22,045 nucleotides of DNA from Guillardia theta CCMP2712 (GCF_000315625.1 NW_005434530.1:99999-122043); one strand, 5' to 3'. Numbered from the stretch's first letter, positions 9,251 to 17,036 are shown. The notes: generated by a model not told the origin, from the sequence alone. Program-made: numbers and translations.

Positions 9251-9492
9251 TCTGACAGATGCCGGACACGAGCATAAGGTCTTGTCCGGCAGGGAGGGCA
9301 AAGTTGAGTAAATATTTTGTCCTGCATCTTCAATGAATGCCAAATAATACCTTTGGAAAGCAGGGCATGATTTTACTAGGGTACTTGAAGTATTTAGTAG
9401 GGGTAGCATAAAAATTATGCTACTTATAACAATTCTTATATAACAGATGCCGGACAAACCAATTAGTGCATTAGTTTTACTCAACTTTGGAA
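9251..9492. repeat. hairpins and inverted repeats, MITE-like remnant
   Basis: TGCCGGACA (9260-9268) is the exact reverse complement of TGTCCGGCA (9283-9291), a 9-bp stem. TGCCGGACAA recurs at 9448-9457. CAAAGTTGAGTAAA (9299-9312) is inverted at 9475-9489. GTAGCATAA and TTATGCTAC around 9404-9424 form another perfect 9-bp stem with a 3-nt loop. The left and right arms are not in simple mirror order, so a rearranged or nested foldback element is likelier than an intact one. Confidence 0.55.
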
Positions 9493-9636
9493 CCTCTAAT
9501 TGCTCCTACCCCCTTGCCCTGCTGTCCGATCTTATAGAAATGTGTGGCCCCACCACCCCACCCCCTTCCACAAACAGCTTCGCGCCATTCATGGCTTCTT
9601 CACACACATGCTTGTTTGGCAATCAATGCAAGGTAC

Positions 9637-9822
9637 ATGATGAAAGCATTCGATTGTATCAATGCTGAAGATGCAAGCCTGATGTGCCATCATCTTTGCG
9701 TGAATGAATATGTTGATTCGGAAGGATACACCAGCTGTGAGTGTGAGCAACGTGGGAAAACAGCCATTCCATCAATTCCTCAAGATGCACTTGCTTGCAA
9801 GAAGTCATGTAGAAGGATCTAA
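9637..9822 (+). CDS. EGF-like cysteine-rich terminal exon
   Basis: The frame is open from upstream and ends at TAA 9820-9822. From 9637 it reads MMKAFDCINAEDASLMCHH, then LCVNEYVDSEGYTSCECEQ, then a tail with two more cysteines. The spacing C-x9-C-x3-C-x12-C-x-C with a later Cys, and the Asn and Gly-Tyr between the third and fourth, match an EGF-like module, which would make this an extracellular protein. Start 9637 is only the first in-frame Met; the segment is more likely a 3' exon with the acceptor near 9632 (CAATGCAAG). No upstream exon with a signal peptide could be placed with confidence; 9447-9632 is open in another frame. Confidence 0.45.
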   Translation: MMKAFDCINAEDASLMCHHLCVNEYVDSEGYTSCECEQRGKTAIPSIPQDALACKKSCRRI

Positions 9823-9908
9823 TCATGGCACAGAGTGGATGATGATGATGATGATGTGATTTTGATGATGCTGAGGAGGTGGTGGTGGTGGAGCACGAGC
9901 TGGAGCAC

Positions 9909-10521
9909 ATGCAACAGGACGAGGACGAGGAGAGGACGAGGACCGTACGGAGAAGAAGGGTGCCTTTGGGGAATGTGAAGAAGAAGAGCAAGATGTAAGT
10001 GGACAGATAGAATCAGTAAGTGGAATCTGTAAGAGATTGGATGGGAAAGAGATTGGATCTGTAAGAGATTGGTCAACCCGAAGACCTCCTCTTGGAATTC
10101 TGTAAGCCAACTGATTACTTGTGTGAGAAGAGAGCATGTTGCTTGTCAGCTTCGGAGTTGAGCACGAAATCGCAGTCCAACCCCTGAGAAGATCAAGAGT
10201 TGCTGGCAAGACGGGGGTTGGTTTCTTTGTACATGAGGAAATGCTCGCACCAGCAAATGTCTTCGTTGCTGATAATGAAGCAAAAAGCTACTTGAAGTTT
10301 CAGTCAAACATGTCTCTAAGGTCTGGCGTCAGGCATGTTTACAGAAGGAACAACCACTCAAAGACTTTCGGTGGAAGATTGATACAACCATATATTGGAG
10401 TCCTACAAAGGTCTTCATAGATGAGGCGGCAGATGGTGTCACGAAACTCAGCTCGGGAAAGGATGCAAATCCGTTGACGGAAGAGAATTACATATGCATC
10501 TGCATAGGCATAAGAAGATAG
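9909..10521 (+). CDS. spliced 128-aa protein of unknown function
   Basis: Exons 9909-9994, 10150-10216 and 10288-10521 (stop TAG) join in phase. Exon 1 is acidic then very basic (MQQDEDEERTRTVRRRR, later GNVKKKSK) and ends at AAGAT|GTAAGT. Exon 2 reads FGVEHEIAVQPLRRSRVAG. Exon 3 is long and coding-like: LLEVSVKHVSKVWRQACLQ, then FRWKIDTTIYWSPTKVFID, then GKDANPLTEENY. Exon 3 has no ATG start in its frame, so ATG-only ORF finding misses it. A second, shorter intron (10102-10149, GTAAGC to CTTGTCAG) uses the same acceptor and phase, and the intervening DNA is open in a third frame, so alternative 5' exons are possible. The minus strand is also open here (10339-10566). The stop faces that of the next gene at a distance of 41 bp. 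Confidence 0.5.
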
Positions 10522-10562
10522 GATCGTGGGCAGCCTGACATATGTCACATTGAGTTGGGATG

Positions 10563-11279
10563 TCATCTGTAGATCCGTGAATACGGTTCAGATCCTGCTG
10601 CATGCAACACATCTGATGGCAAGATGATCATATGTTCGTTGGTGTTCCGAGCCTGGAGGATTTGAAACGCAACATTGCAGAAAACAACGATTCAGTCGCA
10701 GGCATGCTGAAGGAGATCCCGGAGATAGGGCAACATGCGACAGAACACCAGGAACAGGAAGAGGAACCTGACCTCGGAGACGTAAAAGCTGGCGCACTGC
10801 TGAATCGGAGCACTGTACAGTGTGTCAATGGCGATCGAGCTGGCGTTCGTCACACTGTGACTCAGACTGATCAAGCTGATCTGAAAACGATTCGAATTTC
10901 TGGTGAAGCGAAATGTTTCAACAGTGCATGGAATCTGTATCACTCTGGCAAACATGCCAAAGGGATACCTCCTTCGGAGAAACTGCAACGAGCAAATTTT
11001 AACAGAGCATGAAGCAAATGGTTTGCAGGCATAGCTTATCTCATGAAGTGCTTTGACCAATTCATCCGGCGAAGTGTAATGGAACTGAATTCCTTCTTTT
11101 TTATAGTCGGTGAGAATCTTTGATGTTTTTAAGGCCGAGATGAAACATTCAAGAAATATCCAAAGGATTTCATCTCGTGGCTCAATCAGAGAGAAGGGGC
11201 AGAGAGCTCAAGTGATAGGAGTGGGCAGTTTGCACAGGCAACGTACTTCAAGAAAATGCGAAAGAAAGAAGCAACGCGA
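10563..11279 (-). CDS. spliced gene of unknown function, C-terminal three exons
   Basis: Exons 11279-11247, 11180-10773 and 10652-10563 (TGA) join in phase 0 throughout. Exon 1 reads SRCFFLSHFLE and ends at GAA|GTACGT. Exon 2, 136 codons and open throughout, begins PRDEILWIFLECFISALK and includes GIQFHYTSPDELVKALHEI, RRRYPFGMFARVIQI, ETFRFTRNSNRFQ and YSAPIQQCASFYVSE. Its acceptor follows a strong pyrimidine run (CCCCTTCTCTCTGATTGAG). The last exon reads ARNTNEHMIILPSDVLHAA. The hydrophobic stretch after YVSE (FLFLFLVF) is best read as the pyrimidine tract of intron 2. This makes the hydrophilic plus-strand ORF at 10632-11012 a shadow, although it looks coding by itself. No family is recognised. 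The 5' end lies above 11279 and is not resolved. Confidence 0.62.
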
Positions 11280-11676
11280 CTAGATGAGATCAGGTGGTCG
11301 TTCGAAATGCGAATGATAACGAGACTGATGGCTTAGATTTTGCCTGTAATTGGATGGTTTAAGGTTTGCAAAACATATAATTCATTGTCAAGTGACAGTG
11401 AGTGATATCATAAGTTGTAATAAACACAAGTTGCTCTGGTAAATCTTGTGAAACCTCGTTAGACGTTGCTCAGTTCTGGGTCAAGCAGCGAGATGGAGCT
11501 CAGAAATTTGGCTAAGTGTTTTTGAGTCTTGGACCTCTGAGGCGGGTGTGTAAGTGTTTGAGGGTAGGGAGGGTGGGTGGGTGAGGTCCTAAACTGGTCT
11601 TTGGGTGGGGTAGGGGTCATATTCGGAAGAAGTTTATGTGAATGAGCACTAAACCTCTCAAAAAACTACAAAAGTG
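11280..11676. other. intergenic with a G-quadruplex motif
   Basis: No gene is assigned. GGGTAGGGAGGGTGGGTGGG at 11562-11581 satisfies the canonical G-quadruplex pattern (runs of three G, loops of one base). The remainder is ordinary sequence that may contain 5' exons or the promoter of the minus-strand gene ending at 10563. Confidence 0.6.
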
Positions 11677-11685
11677 TATATATTT
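11677..11685 (+). promoter_or_regulatory. TATA-like element upstream of family copy A
   Basis: TATATATTT lies 77 nt before the ATG at 11763, with a pyrimidine-rich leader between. It is a plausible core promoter element, judged by position only. Confidence 0.35.
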
Positions 11686-11762
11686 GTCCGGACTATATCT
11701 TACACCTCTAAATTGTTCCCCCATTCTGAGGTAGAGAGTCTGCCGCCGTATGCCCCCCCACC

Positions 11763-12185
11763 ATGCTGCGCACACCCCTCAACTCCTCCTGCCTCCCTCC
11801 CGCTCATGCCTCCCCCTCCCTCCTCCTCGACTCGCACACCCTCGCCTCCCTCCTCTCAGACTCCGAGCTGGACCTCGCCCTCCTCAAAGTACTCCTCGGC
11901 TCGTCATGGTCCGACCTCCTCGTCACGCTCCTTCTCGTCGCCATCGTATGCAGGCGCCTCGCTGAGACGGTCGGGGAGCTGCTGCTGGACGACGAGGACA
12001 AGGACGATGATAGTGACAACGCCAGCTCCAGCGACATCGACGCCATCGGCTGCCGCAGCGCCCTCGCCCGCCTCACCGACCTCAAGTCAGGATCCCCTCG
12101 ATACGTCGGAGGCTTCGACAAGCTTAAGATGCTGGAGCCTCACTTCGGGCAGACGTTCAAGGTGCCCCGGGTAGGCGTCAGGTAG
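11763..12185 (+). CDS. small membrane protein with conserved FGQTFKV tail, copy A
   Basis: 140 residues, uninterrupted. The N-terminal 50 residues are Ser/Leu/Pro-rich (SHTLASLLSDSELDLALLK). The hydrophobic helix WSDLLVTLLLVAIVCRRLA (about 49-67) runs into ELLLDDEDKDDDSDNASSS, a strongly acidic patch, then a linker and the tail GGFDKLKMLEPHFGQTFKV, ending PRVGVR. The family layout is hydrophobic helix, acidic patch, variable linker, fixed tail; its function is unknown. Copy B at 15,244 shares its middle, tail and 3' UTR almost exactly, and pseudogene C and fragment D are also derived from this subtype. The start ATG follows CCCCCCACC and is the first in frame. Confidence 0.82.
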   Translation: MLRTPLNSSCLPPAHASPSLLLDSHTLASLLSDSELDLALLKVLLGSSWSDLLVTLLLVAIVCRRLAETVGELLLDDEDKDDDSDNASSSDIDAIGCRSALARLTDLKSGSPRYVGGFDKLKMLEPHFGQTFKVPRVGVR

Positions 12186-12360
12186 CCGCGACGAGGACGC
12201 AAGCACGCCCGAGGCTCTGTAGACTACTAAGACTTGTAAATAGCGTGGAGAAGACCGAGGACCTAAATACAAACATGGCATTCTGTGAAGATGATTTTTG
12301 TCCAGGGAGCGAGAGGGAGGGGGTACTGCGGTGAAGTAACTCTGTGAGCTGAGGCAGGAA
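12186..12360 (+). other. 3' UTR of copy A, shared with copies B, C and D
   Basis: The sequence from CCGCGACGAGGACGCAAGC to GAGCTGAGGCAGG recurs nearly unchanged after copies B (15562 on) and C (13098 on), and with an internal deletion after D (15116 on). Conservation ends at a (GGA)n tract in every case. Confidence 0.75.
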
Positions 12361-12475
12361 CGAGGAGAGGGAGGAGGAGGAGGAGGAGGACGAGGACTCA
12401 GGAGGAGAGGGGGGAGGAGGACGAGGACTCCCGGGAGGAAGAGGACTCGAAGAGGAGGAGGAGGAGAGATAGAGA
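12360..12475. repeat. (GGA)n tract after copy A
   Basis: Purine-rich GGAGGAGGA and GACGAGGACTC repeats. Equivalent tracts follow copies B, C and D at the same place relative to the stop codon. Confidence 0.75.
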
Positions 12476-12499
12476 GCAAGATTATGTGATCGGACACTG

Positions 12500-12869
12500 A
12501 CTGATGCCTGGATTGATGCCCGGCACTGGCGGTCGGCCGGGCGGTGTGTCCGGGCCACAGCCCCGGCGGCTTTCTTCTTTGCCTCAAAGTTAAGTTAAAA
12601 ATCAGTGCGAGGACAAGCTTTCAGTCCGGCGTCAAGTCCCGGAGTCCGGTCAGACCGTGGCACCGACGAAGTCCAAGCCGCCGCTCCGACTGAACTTAAC
12701 TTTGACTAAAGATGAAGGCTCGGTACAAAATCGAACTCGCCGTAGCGTGACGGCTGACTGACTGGTAAAGACTGGCCGGATCGCCGGACCCCGCGCCGGG
12801 CCGCCGGGGCCAGTGACCCCCCGCGCCTTCTGACTGGACCGACTCGAAAATTTGACTAAAATCTCCCCG
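12500..12869. repeat. GC-rich word block 1, with foldback arms
   Basis: The block is built largely from CCGGG, GGCCC, GTCCGG, GACTG and GTGAC words. CAAAGTTAAGTT (12585-12596) is exactly inverted as AACTTAACTTTG (12693-12704), forming 12-bp arms with a 96-nt spacer. The phrase GTTAAAAATCAG...GAGGACAAGC at 12594 recurs in diverged form at 16300. No coding reading is supported. Confidence 0.5.
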
Positions 12870-13097
12870 AGGACAAGGACGATGACTTCATAGTGACAAC
12901 GCCAGCTCCAGCGACATCGACGCCAGCGACGTCGACGCCATCGGCTGCCGCAGCGCCCACGCCCGCCTCACCGACCTCAAGTCAGGATGGGGCCTCTCGA
13001 TACGTCGGAGGCTTCGACAAGCCTTGAAGCTTAAGATACTGCTGGAGCCGTACTTCGGGCCCAGACGTTCAAGGTGCCCCGGGTAGGCGTCAGGTAG
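12870..13097 (+). pseudogene. family pseudogene C, 5'-truncated and frameshifted
   Basis: It begins inside the acidic patch (GAGGACAAGGACGATGA) and follows copy A to the stop. Compared with A there is an insertion after GACGATGA, the ACATCGACGCCAGCG duplication seen also in copy B, an insertion in the GGATCCCC region, extra bases at the GACAAGCTTAAG site, and extra bases near GGCCCAGACG. These destroy the tail frame; GACAAGCCTTGA even creates a stop. The hydrophobic helix is missing. The 3' UTR homology continues to about 13260. Not expected to make a functional protein. Confidence 0.8.
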
Positions 13098-13259
13098 CCG
13101 CGACGAGGACGCAAGCACGCCCGAGGCTCTGTAGACTGACAAAGACTTGTACATAGAAGACCGAGGACCTAAATACAAACATGACACTTTGTGAAGACTC
13201 GATGATTGTTGTCCAGGGAGCGAGAGGGAGGGGGTACTGCGGTGGCAAGCGACGAGCTG

Positions 13260-13400
13260 AGGCAGGTGAGGCAGAGGAGGAGGAAGAGAAGAAGGAGGAG
13301 GAGGAGGTGGAGGAAAGAGAGACCTCGTCTGAGAAAGAGACAGACAGACAAACAGCCTCCGACAAACAGACGAACGGACGGACGGACAGACAAAACTTAG
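13260..13400. repeat. (GGA)n followed by (GACAGACA)-type repeat
   Basis: GGAGGAGGAAGAG repeats to about 13330, then GACAGACAGACAAACAG and GGACGGACGGACAGAC to 13395. No gene. Confidence 0.7.
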
Positions 13401-13429
13401 ACGGACTGTCATGGACAGACACTGGCAGG

Positions 13430-14010
13430 CACTGCCGCTGCGGCGGAGCCTGAGCAGGACCGTCCGAGCCTTCCCGGCACAGCCGCGCCGCCCGGCCGCG
13501 GCCGCCGCGCGGTTCATTGGCAAGCTGAGTAATGGGCTGTGGGGTCAGCAAAAACCCAGCGGCCCGGCCCGGCTCGGGCAGGCCGGGCTAGGCCCCCGGG
13601 CCCCCCGACCATCCGATGATCGGACGGAGACTCCGACACCGGGAACGGTGGCAAGCTGCCAGGGACGAGGCAGGCCTCACTGAGTCAGCCGCCAGCCGTC
13701 GTCGGAGGCCCGCGGCCCTTGAAGCAGTGCCAGTACGGTCACGGCCCGGAATCACCGCCGGGCTCGGAGCTCGGAACTTTTCAAGTTTGTTGAAACGTGA
13801 CGTCCGACTGTGTGGACTGAGTCGGGCGGCGGAGTCGGCGGAGTCACTCACTCAAACGGTTAAGCCTTGAAGTTAGCTGTCACATGGCACGGCCGGGGTA
13901 GTATAGTACTGTAGTTGTACGGTAACTGAGCCTCGGAGTGAGACTGAGTCGTCCGGGTGGCAAGCGGCAGGCAGGCACGGCGCGGCGGCTAGGGGGGTCA
14001 ATTCATGCCA
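13430..14010. repeat. GC-rich word block 2
   Basis: Dense in GGCCCGG, CCGGCC, GGGCCC, GACTC and CGGAC. Short ORFs on both strands are compositional. It ends where the duplicated 0.9-kb segment begins. Confidence 0.5.
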
Positions 14011-14186
14011 GACAGGCGGCCCGGAGAGAAACTCCGTAGGGGGTCAACTTTACTCCGTACAAATCTCTGAACTCCGTAGAGGGTCAAATCTCGTGACTAA
14101 GGCAAAGGTTGGCATGCTCTTTTCCAATCGTTGCGTTTGCTCGGCAGATGCTGACTCCTGGTGCCGTGACTCGTAGATATTCGTAC

Positions 14187-14201
14187 GTGACTGTGGGTCA
14201 C
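14187..14201 (+). promoter_or_regulatory. conserved GTGAC...GTCAC palindrome upstream of the duplicated gene
   Basis: GTGACTGTGGGTCAC has inverted GTGAC arms. It is unchanged at 16801-16815 in the other duplicate, followed in both by GGGATCAGTCTTTTCTCAAGCG. It could be a regulatory site or just part of the GTGAC-rich vocabulary of the neighbouring blocks. Confidence 0.3.
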
Positions 14202-14390
14202 GGGATCAGTCTTTTCTCAAGCGATGCTTTCTCCCCCTGATCTCCACCTCAAGTTCTTCAAGCTCACGCGCAGCCTCCCTCATCCGCTCGCCAGCGCCAC
14301 ACCTGTCCACGCCCTACTCCTCCCATCCTCTCCCGCCTCCCTCTGCCTTCTCTCCCGTCTTCATCCAAGCTATCTCTTCCCCTCCTGCCG

Positions 14391-14714
14391 ATGTCCTCTT
14401 CCTCCTCCTCTCACGACTTGCCGCCTCCTTCCTCGAGCCTCAGCCATTGCGTGGCTTCCGCCGCTACTCAGCTCTATGTCGCGCTGGTCGCGACCATCTT
14501 CGTATCCCTCGCGCGGCACATCCCCGCCGCCATCCTCTGGCTGCTGGAGGATGACAGCGAGCTCGCTCATGCCCTCAGCCTGCGGGAGCAGCCGGAGACT
14601 CAGGCCCCGGCAGTCGTCTCGACAGGAGGGGCTACGGGAGGCTTCGACAGGAGGAAGATGCTGGAGCCGCACTTCGGGCAGACCTTCAAGGTGAAGCGCG
14701 TGGGAGTACTGTAG
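14391..14714 (+). CDS. small membrane protein with conserved FGQTFKV tail, duplicate 1
   Basis: 107 residues, starting MSSSSSSHDLPPPSSSLSH. The start is chosen because SSHD recurs at the N-terminus of the members at 8548 and 17857; the longer ORF from 14224 is in a different frame. The hydrophobic helix LYVALVATIFVSLA (about 28-41) continues as RHIPAAILWLLEDDSELAH, then a short linker (LREQPETQAPAVVSTGG) and the tail GGFDRRKMLEPHFGQTFKV ending KRVGVL. The leader before the ATG is C/T-rich, and AATAAA follows 76 nt after the stop. Its partner at 17037 differs at one residue (P11 here, L there). Confidence 0.85.
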   Translation: MSSSSSSHDLPPPSSSLSHCVASAATQLYVALVATIFVSLARHIPAAILWLLEDDSELAHALSLREQPETQAPAVVSTGGATGGFDRRKMLEPHFGQTFKVKRVGVL

Positions 14715-14790
14715 GAGGCCAGCAAGGGATGGGAGGCTGTATAGTGTATCAGGATTGGATGTAAATGCGAATGTATGTACAATGTGAAGT

Positions 14791-14796
14791 AATAAA
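14791..14796 (+). other. poly(A) signal AATAAA, duplicate 1
   Basis: AATAAA after AATGTGAAGT, 76 nt past the stop codon; conserved in the other duplicate. Confidence 0.5.
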
Positions 14797-14925
14797 CCAT
14801 TAAGATGGAGTACTTTTTGCGCTTGATTATGAGCGAGGCCTCGGAATGGATGAGATGGAGAGAAGACAGGCGTGAAGAGAAGAGGCATTGACACTGTTGC
14901 CAAGACGCAACTCACAAGGATGCCG

Positions 14926-15052
14926 GGTCCTAGCAAGGCAACCTTCCTCCCTCTCTTCATCATGGTGTCGTGCTCCTGCAACGTAGACGTTGCCATGGTT
15001 TTGATACAGAAGTGCACCAGAAACATCATCATCCCACTTCAGTTGCCAGGCC
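14926..15052. other. spacer between duplicate 1 and fragment D
   Basis: Sequence unrelated to the flanking copies. The minus strand contains an exon-like piece (MATSTLQ, acceptor-like TTGCAG, EHDTMMKRGRK), possibly debris of another gene. Too short to call. Confidence 0.3.
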
Positions 15053-15240
15053 CTTAAGATGCTGGAGCCTCACTTCGGGCAGACGTTCAAGGTACCCCGG
15101 GTAGGCGTCAGATAGCCGTCGGACGAGGACGCAAGCACGCCCGAGGCTCTGTCTTGTCCAGGGAGTGAGAGGGAGATGGTACTGCGTTGAAGCAACGAGC
15201 TGAGGCAGGAACGATAAGAGGGAGGAGGAGGAGGAGGAGG
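15053..15240 (+). pseudogene. family fragment D: tail and 3' UTR only
   Basis: Starts abruptly at CTTAAGATGCTGGAGCCTCAC, reads the tail KMLEPHFGQTFKVPRVG and stops at TAG 15113-15115. The 3' UTR matches copy A but lacks the segment between GAGGCTCTGT and CTTGTCCAGGGAG. It ends in a (GGA)n tract that runs straight into copy B. There is no start codon or membrane helix. Confidence 0.8.
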
Positions 15241-15243
15241 AGG

Positions 15244-15561
15244 ATGATGAGGAGGAGGAGAGAGGAGAGAGGAAGAGAGAGACAGCTCGTCACGCTCCTT
15301 CTCGTCGCCATCGTATGCAGGCGCCTCGCTGAGACGGTCGGGGAGCTGCTGCTGGACGACGAGGACAATGATAGTGACAACGCCAGCTCCAGCGACATCG
15401 ACGCCAGCGACATCGACGCCATCGGCTGCCGCAGCGCCCTCGCCCGCCTCACCGACCTCAAGTCAGGATCCCCTCGATACGTCGGAGGCTTCGACAAGCT
15501 TAAGATGCTGGAGCCTCACTTCGGGCAGACGTTCAAGGTGCCCCGGGTAGGCGTCAGGTAG
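15244..15561 (+). CDS. chimeric family copy B with replaced N-terminus
   Basis: From LVTLLLVAIVCRRLAETVG onward the sequence matches copy A, including the acidic patch (with SDIDA duplicated and KDD deleted) and the tail GGFDKLKMLEPHFGQTFKV. Upstream of 15288 the homology to A stops, and the frame continues into the (GGA)n tract that ends fragment D, giving a new N-terminus MMRRRREERGRERQ. The first in-frame ATG is 15244, giving 105 residues. The Ser/Leu/Pro-rich N-terminus of A is gone and an Arg-rich one replaces it just before the hydrophobic helix, so topology could differ. Whether it is expressed is unknown, because the original promoter and leader are also missing. Confidence 0.65.
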   Translation: MMRRRREERGRERQLVTLLLVAIVCRRLAETVGELLLDDEDNDSDNASSSDIDASDIDAIGCRSALARLTDLKSGSPRYVGGFDKLKMLEPHFGQTFKVPRVGVR

Positions 15562-15758
15562 CCGCGACGAGGACGCAAGCACGCCCGAGGCTCTGTAGAC
15601 TACTAAGACTTGTAAATAGCGTGGAGAAGACCGAGGACCTAAATACAAACTGCCATGGCACTCTGTGAAAATGAGACTTGTCCAGGGGGCGAGAGGGAGG
15701 GGGTACTGCGGTGATGCGACAAGCTGAGGCAGGAACGAGGAGAGGGAGGAGGAGGAGG
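15562..15758 (+). other. 3' UTR of copy B, homologous to copy A
   Basis: Nearly identical to the sequence after copy A (ACTACTAAGACTTGTAAATAG and following) until the GGA tract. Confidence 0.75.
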
Positions 15759-16097
15759 AGGGGGGGGGGGGGAGCACAAATTGTAAACTTCTACTGACTG
15801 CTCTGTGACATGTTTCATGACTCCGTGCTGCTCCTTACGATCGACGTCCAAGAAAACAACGCCATGAAAAGGTTTCAACGTCACATCAACATTCCACATG
15901 GGCACATGGTACTTTGGAGGGTTTGGAAACGGAGGAGAAGCTTGCATGTCAGTTTGATAGGTAAAACAAAGTTGGACTTGGACGTTGTTAGGAATGTTTC
16001 CGGGCTTTTCTTGCAGCTGAACCCGTTTGTCCCTCTGTTCGTAATGTCTCCTACTGTCATCTGCAATTGGAGCTGCCTTCCTTCGAACTCTTGCCAT
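15639..16097 (-). CDS. orphan coding segment running into the copy B 3' UTR
   Basis: A minus-strand ORF open from 16187. From ATG 16097 it reads MARVRRKAAPIADDSRR, then QLQEKPGNIPNNVQVQLCF, PPFPNPPKYHVPMWNVDV, LKPFHGVVFLDVDRKEQHG and KHVTEQSVEVYNLC. Just upstream in frame is CWRCPPCP, a Cys-rich piece. This looks like real, soluble protein sequence. At 15775 it enters the poly-C/pyrimidine tract (complement of the GGA and G tract ending copy B), and the remaining 45 codons are antisense to the copy B 3' UTR. Either an intron begins near TCA|GTAGAA, or the gene was cut when the copy B unit arrived. No family is recognised. Confidence 0.4.
   Translation of the reverse strand: MARVRRKAAPIADDSRRHYEQRDKRVQLQEKPGNIPNNVQVQLCFTYQTDMQASPPFPNPPKYHVPMWNVDVTLKPFHGVVFLDVDRKEQHGVMKHVTEQSVEVYNLCSPPPPPPPPPSPRSCLSLSHHRSTPSLSPPGQVSFSQSAMAVCI
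15735..15773. repeat. (GGA)n grading into poly-G
   Basis: GGAGGAGGAGGAGG runs into about 14 consecutive G, then AGCAC. It marks the right end of copy B homology. Confidence 0.85.
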
Positions 16098-16187
16098 TCC
16101 TTTTCTGGTTGGACAGGGAGGGCACCGCCAACATTTTAGGATGAAGAATTTTAGACTTATCAATTCTAGAGCTGTAATCGATAGCAA

Positions 16188-16648
16188 TTTTCAAGATTCC
16201 CCCAAACAGATGACGGCGGCCGGACTGTGGCGCGGAACTCCGAGACGGTCACAGAGCCAAAAACAACTCCGTTTCAGTAGTGACGGTGATGGGCAGTTGA
16301 GTTAAAAATCAACTTGCAATACGAGGACAACCTGTAGTGAGGTCCGAACTTCACTCAGTCAAGTATCGTGACAGGCGCCCGTATCGTGACAGGTGACTGG
16401 CAGCAACGAACAGGGAGTGTTCGGAGTTCAACAGTGCTCCAATTCAAACTCACAGTGTATGATCATTAAAGCCGCCTTCCGAAGTTCATTCACGGCGCAA
16501 ATTTGGTGAGCCCGGTGAGTCGGCGGCCCCCGGCGGTTCGGAGACACGATGTGGAAGCAGAGTCAGCCGCGACTCCGAGTGGCACAGCCTCGGAGTCAGT
16601 CAAGCGGCCCGGCAGGCAGTGCGGCAACGGCGGGGGGTGAAATCGTGG
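16188..16648. repeat. GC-rich word block 3
   Basis: Contains GTGACAGG, GAGTCAGTC, CGGCCCGG and CCGTATCGTGACAGG (the last nearly repeated at 16361 and 16379). GTTAAAAATCAACTTGC...GAGGACAACC near 16300 is a diverged copy of a phrase in block 1. No gene seen. Confidence 0.5.
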
Positions 16649-17036
16649 GACAGGCGGCCCGGCAAGGAATTCAACTCCGTAGAGGGTCAAATCTCGTGAC
16701 TTATGAAGTAGGCTTAAATTGTTGACATGCTCTTTTCCAATCGTTGCGTTTCATCAGACAAATGCTGACTCCTGGTGCCGTGACTTGTAGATAGTCGTAC
16801 GTGACTGTGGGTCACGGGATCAGTCTTTTCTCAAGCGATGCTTTCCCCCCCTGATCTCCACCTCAACTTCTTCAAGCTCACGCGCAGCCTCCCTCATCCG
16901 CTCGCCAGCGCCACACCTGTCCACGCCCTACTCCTCCCATCCTCTCCCGCCTCCCTCTGCCTTCTCTCCCGTCTTCGCCCAAGCTATCTCTTCCCCTCCC
17001 TCCCTCTTTCCCTCCCTCCCTCCTTCTCTTCTGCCG

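Larger units (their letters stand above)
14011..14925 (+). repeat. segmental duplication, left copy
   Basis: Matches 16649-17562. The shared sequence starts at GACAGGCGGCCCGG, continues through ACTCCGTAGAGGGTCAAATC and the family gene, and stops sharply at ACTCACAAGGATGCCG. The proximal 60-100 bp and the leader differ by indels; the coding region is nearly identical. Confidence 0.9.

Noticed and set aside
10632-11012. 126-aa plus-strand ORF that looks hydrophilic and coding
   Set aside because: The minus strand over the same bases gives a longer open reading that extends in phase through two introns and ends beside a convergent gene; judged a shadow.
13430-14010. Ribosomal DNA or a CpG-island promoter as the explanation of the GC-rich blocks
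   Set aside because: No rRNA-like conserved core was recognised, and the blocks recur with small-word repetition rather than unique promoter sequence.
14224-14694. 156-aa ORF overlapping duplicate 1 (and its counterpart at 16838)
   Set aside because: It is in another frame from the conserved protein, changes by frameshift between duplicates because of the leader indel, and has no counterpart in other family members.
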